This document shows positions 60,641-64,000 of a stretch of DNA of 64,000 nt, one piece after another (position 1 is the stretch's first letter; each line of letters opens with the position of its first letter). This DNA comes from Cycas panzhihuaensis (Eukaryota > Cycadophyta), in NCBI GenBank assembly GCA_023213395.1, contig CM041465.1, forward strand, positions 165,423,741-165,487,740, written 5' to 3'. Below the pieces are notes generated by a model. That model was not told the DNA's origin. It saw nothing but the letters and a program-made list of their open reading frames with translations, and searched no databases. A program made the position numbers and the translations under genes.

Positions 60641-61560
60641 TTCCTTAAGCTCTTCAAAAGCTTGTTGGGCCTTTGAAGACCAAATGAATGGGGCTCCCTT
60701 CTTTAATAGGTTAGTAAGAGGTTTGCCATTTATGGAAAAATTTGCCAAGAAATGCCTAAGGAATCAAAGCCTACCTAAAAATGACTTGATCTGCTATTGC
60801 GTTTTAGGAGGCAGCATGTTAAGGATGGCCTTCACTTTATTAGGGTCAATTTTGATCCCTTGTTTTGACATAAGGAAACTAAGGAGTTTGTCAGTTGTCA
60901 TGGTAAACACACATTTAAGTGGGTTGAGGTGCACATGGTATTTACGGAATTATATGAAGATAGCCCACAAATCGGAAGGATGATGGGCTCTAATGCGTAA
61001 GAGACCCATCATATCGTCCATGCAGACCTCTAAAGATTTGTTGATAAGGTCATCAAAAATTAACTACATCACCCTTTGGTAAGCGGCACCTACATTCTTT
61101 AATATGAAGGGCATCACCTTATAGGTGAAGACACCCCATGTGATAGTGAAGGCCATATTATGATGGTCTTTGAGAGAAATGTGAATTTGGTTCTAGCCAG
61201 AGAAACTATCCATTAAGAACATGACTTCAAAATCGATAGTTTGGTCAATGATTTGATTGATGAAAGGAAGTGGGAAGTTTTCCTTAGGACATGCATTGTT
61301 GATGTCTCAAAAATCAATACATATCTGAATTGTTCCATTCTTTTTGGCAATGGGGACAATATTAGACACCCACTTGGGGTAGTCGATATAAGTGATTAAC
61401 CTTGTATTTAAGAGTTTCTCAACTTCTATCTTAATAGTAGTTGAAAGCTTGGGGTGAAGAGGGTGTTGCCTTTTATACACTGGGTGAGCGCCTGGGATAG
61501 TGGTGAGGTTGTGGATAATAATCAAAGGGTTGATTCCCTTCATATCAGAGTAATCCCATA
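60641..61560 (-). pseudogene. Tat-like reverse transcriptase
   Basis: Minus strand from 61543: GAHPVYKRQHPLHPKLSTTI, EVEKLLNTRLITYIDYPKWV and VPIAKKNGTIQICIDF give the gypsy RT front. After a stop at an Arg codon follow NACPKENFPLPFINQIID, a D-x-F-S-G-x-N-Q-I block, and VCMDDMMGLL (61009-61029), where YVDD reads CMDD with both Asp present. SFLMSKQGIKIDPNKVKAIL, LRHFLANFSINGKPLTNLLK and PFIWSSKAQQAFEELKEALA end the domain. Stops are few and of the TAG or TGA type. Confidence 0.9.
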
Positions 61561-61909
61561 TGAAAATGTCTCATAACTCTTAGAACATAAGGGTATACTA
61601 CCTCATTTCATCACGAGAGCATTCTACTCTTACCTTGATGAATTTGCTTAGGGCAAGGACTATGTCTTAGGTTGCCCCCATGCACATGGCATTCCTCTCC
61701 TCAAAGTGAAGGGGGGCTCGGTCAATGGGAAGGGGTGGAATAGGAGACAGAATTAGGTCGACAAGGGAATGGTTGTTCTTTTGTTGGTGGTTGCGATCAT
61801 GTTCCCCATGTTTGGGGAAGGGATCTCTATGGACGGGCTAGTCTAGGTTAGGCCTAGATGCCTATTTGGGGGAAAAGTCATGTTGTGGGGCAGCTCTAGG
61901 ATATTGGGC

Positions 61910-61960
61910 CCGACACCGTGAATCTTCGTGGAAGAATTCTCCATGGATGGAGCACCACTT
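61910..61960 (-). pseudogene. Tat-like gag zinc knuckle
   Basis: KWCSIHGEFFHEDSRCR on the minus strand fits C-x2-H-x4-H-x4-C, the form of nucleocapsid knuckle used by plant Tat-like gag proteins in place of C-x2-C-x4-H-x4-C. All four ligands are present. The protease should lie between this and 61560; I could not locate its active site with confidence. Confidence 0.7.
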
Positions 61961-62221
61961 CTTTTCAAGGGAGGAATTAGATTTTCTTACTTGAGAAGAC
62001 TAGGTCCTGCCACCTTTAGAAGGAGCAGCTTGGGAAGCTTGGTGGACTAGCTTGTGTGATGTGGGGGATAAAGGAGCTTGGAGCTTGAGCTCCTTCATAG
62101 TACACTTGAATGAACATATAGCTAAAGTAAAAGGATCTAGGGTCTTCTCGGTAAGATAAGAAGAGGACCTAGTGGGTTGTTGGTTTTTGGCTTCTCATGG
62201 TGGTGGAGGTGTCTCATGTCA

Positions 62222-63975
62222 CTATGAGGACTTTAAAGGCTTCTTGAGTCCAACCTGGATCTCAATGGTCTCAAGTTCCAAGAACTTCGTTGTGGTGGAG
62301 TCACATGTAGTCACCCCCATGTTAAGGACTTCAACGTGGACTTCTAGGCAAAGGGCATTGACAAAGAGGTCCCTCTTCAACTCCTCAAGCATAGTCACCT
62401 TAGTGGAATGAAGAAGGCCGTGAAAATGTCTCACAAAGTCACGATTCATCTCATCATGACCTTGTTTAAGAGACAAAAGGGATTTCATCCCACTTTCGAA
62501 TGGACGAGCTACATCAAAGTAGTTGATGAATTCATCCACAAGCTGTTGGAATGAAAAAATAGAATGTGTAGGTAGGCAATAAAACCACTTGAGGGCATCA
62601 CCTTGAAGGAATTGCAGAAAATGTTTCGTGAGAATGTGGTCATAGGCCCAGTAGTCGATGCATGCCATAGAAAAACTATGGACATGTTCTGTTGGATCCT
62701 GCAGTGAAGTGCCATCAAATTTGGGGACTTTAGGAGGGTGAGGCGGTAAATTAGTTCTTAACACCTCGATAGTTAGGGGTGTCGACCAATAGTCCATAAA
62801 GAGGCATGCCCTTGACTGGACCATAAGGTTAATGGAAGCTAGAAAAGATGGTGGGCAGGGTTGCTTGAATCCTCCTTAGAGGGTTTAGTTTGAAAGGGGA
62901 TATTGTCCTCCCATCATTTGGTGAGAAGGTACAAATCCCACATTTGAAGAAGCATGCACAAGAGAAGATGGGTGTGATGAACCCATCCCCCCAAGAGGAA
63001 ACGCTCTTTGTTGGAAAGGAGCTTAAGGGAAAATGCCTTGGGAGGGGGCTAGCCCTCCTTACAAAGGCACAATATGAGGTGCCATACAGGATGACGGAAA
63101 GCAGAGGTCAAGGATTGGATTTTGCCCATATAGGCCACTCGTGGGTGGCGCGACCCCATAAGGATGCAAAGGGTCCACCCCATAAGTAAGAAGGGAGTTC
63201 CCTTTACCGTGTCCCCACGGTTAAGCGGTGTAATTGGGAGGCACATAGAGAGAAGAGTCCCTAGGTTGGTGTTGGGAGTGTGTAGGGACAAACCCCACGT
63301 GACTAGAGGTAGGGGACACATGGATCCCCTAGGTCTAGTAGGCGATAGATAGATGATGGTCAGAGCAGGACTAGTCGTTTGACTAGATGGGGGCATGCTC
63401 AACTTGAGTTGAGAAGAAGATATGCCCTGGGTGGTCCCCAAGGAACATGAACCATGGGGAGAAAAGGATGAGGTGAGAGGTAGGGTCATCTTAGGTAAAG
63501 AAGTCGAATGGGATGAGCGAGGCAAGGGAGACATAGAAGAAGGAAGCACAACGCTTCTTAAGATATTCTCAAACCACTTAGGGTGTGGTTGGAGATGGGC
63601 GGCCTAGAAACATTGACTTAAAGCTTCTACTACATTAGTGGGAGGGGTATTTGCTTGATCGTAAGAGGTGGACAGAACCTCATATGAAGAGGACCCCGTA
63701 GGACGATCCTCATAAGAATTACCATGATGGTGGTAGAACTCTAAAGGAGATGAAAGCTTAACTTCATGAGTAGAGGGATGATGAGATTGTGGGTCTTATT
63801 GGTCACCAGGATAAAAGATGGGTTCTTCACTTCCTTGGGCGGACCTTTGGAAGGAAGTAGAGAGCTCAAGGGAATCAGACACATAAGCATGGTATGTCCA
63901 ACCTGAAAGAGATCCCTCCATAATCAAATCAAGATCTGATGTAGGAAGGGAGTGATATGAGGGTTCTTCCAACAT
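62222..63975 (-). pseudogene. Tat-like gag (capsid part and Pro/Ser-rich front)
   Basis: The capsid core is open for 200 residues (62824-62222). It holds PPKVPKFDGTSLQDPTEHVH, HFLQFLQGDALKWFYCLPTH, FQQLVDEFINYFDVARPFE and RDFVRHFHGLLHSTKVTMLE, the standard retrotransposon gag pattern with Y/F-D-G-x-x-D-P near its start and the A-L-x-W-F/Y helix. Upstream a second frame, from an ATG at 63975, begins MLEEPSYHSLPTSDLDLIME and is rich in Ser, Pro and Tyr. Two stops at probable Gln or Trp codons (63795 and 63604 area) and a frameshift near 63000 separate it from the core. Confidence 0.8.
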
Positions 63976-64000
63976 CGGAGGTAGACCTCGTAGGCGATGT

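Larger units (their letters stand above)
54430..64000 (-). mobile_element. Tat-like Ty3/gypsy element with two RNase H domains and an antisense accessory gene
   Basis: Minus-strand order from the right: gag with Pro/Ser-rich front (63975 on), zinc knuckle (61960-61910), RT, RNase H, integrase (to 58885), then a 4 kb stretch carrying a plus-strand accessory gene remnant, then a second RNase H (54975-54530) and a single CATAGTTTAATCTT motif (54448). LTRs are not identified; the 5' LTR should lie right of the window. Integrase after RT and the C-x2-H-x4-H-x4-C knuckle point to the Tat group. Stops are fewer than in the rest of the window, so it is probably the youngest element here. Confidence 0.8.

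Noticed and set aside
59591-60983. Plus-strand open frames of 71 to 179 codons
   Set aside because: They lie opposite the readable minus-strand integrase, RNase H and RT and show no domain of their own.

Overview
The window is a stretch of flowering-plant nuclear DNA built almost entirely of decayed LTR retrotransposons. I see no intact host gene, no tRNA or rRNA gene and nothing bacterial. The evidence is the repeated presence of plant Ty1/copia and Ty3/gypsy polyprotein domains (gag zinc knuckles, protease, integrase, reverse transcriptase, RNase H, chromodomain), LTR borders, polypurine tracts and long AT microsatellites. The species cannot be named from sequence alone. Nearly every reading frame is broken, and most in-frame stops stand where glutamine, tryptophan or arginine is expected (CAG, CAA, TGG or CGA turned into TAG, TAA or TGA). 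That is the footprint expected from long-term decay of methylated cytosines.

Layout. 1-2960: copia element 1 (+; integrase tail, RT, RNase H, LTR-like end). 3225-7262: copia element 2 (+; gag, protease remnant, RT, RNase H, 3' LTR; the integrase is missing). 7263-9341 and 17605-19236: one minus-strand Ty3/gypsy element, split by copia element 3 (+; 9347-17599), which has both LTRs and a candidate target-site duplication. Between its 5' LTR and its gag, copia 3 carries a decayed exon of plant glutamate synthase (GOGAT). 19237-21560: copia element 4 (-). 23868-24630: two minisatellite arrays. 24735-26394: a Ty3/gypsy chromovirus remnant (+) that kept its chromodomain but lost its integrase core. 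26430-30045: copia element 5 (+), of the same family as copia 3.

32.1-51.3 kb: a gypsy protease/RT fragment (+) is interrupted by a nest of long direct repeats. The outer pair (about 1.5 kb, 32621 and 49794) looks like LTRs of a minus-strand, Tat-like element A with a second RNase H. The inner pair (about 2.3 kb, 38442 and 45326) looks like LTRs of a non-coding element B, which contains a 2.6 kb compound (TA)/(TACA)/(CA) microsatellite at 42505-45071.

51.3-64 kb is visibly richer in G and C and better preserved. It holds a minus-strand Tat-like gypsy element in the order gag, zinc knuckle, RT, RNase H, integrase, and then, about 4 kb further on, an archaeal-type second RNase H. Between integrase and second RNase H, on the opposite (+) strand, lies an accessory gene remnant with a plant mobile domain, a long coiled coil and a TATA box of its own upstream. 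The best leads are this antisense accessory gene, the glutamate synthase exon caught inside a copia element, and a short motif family shared by the tandem arrays of several gypsy-derived regions.
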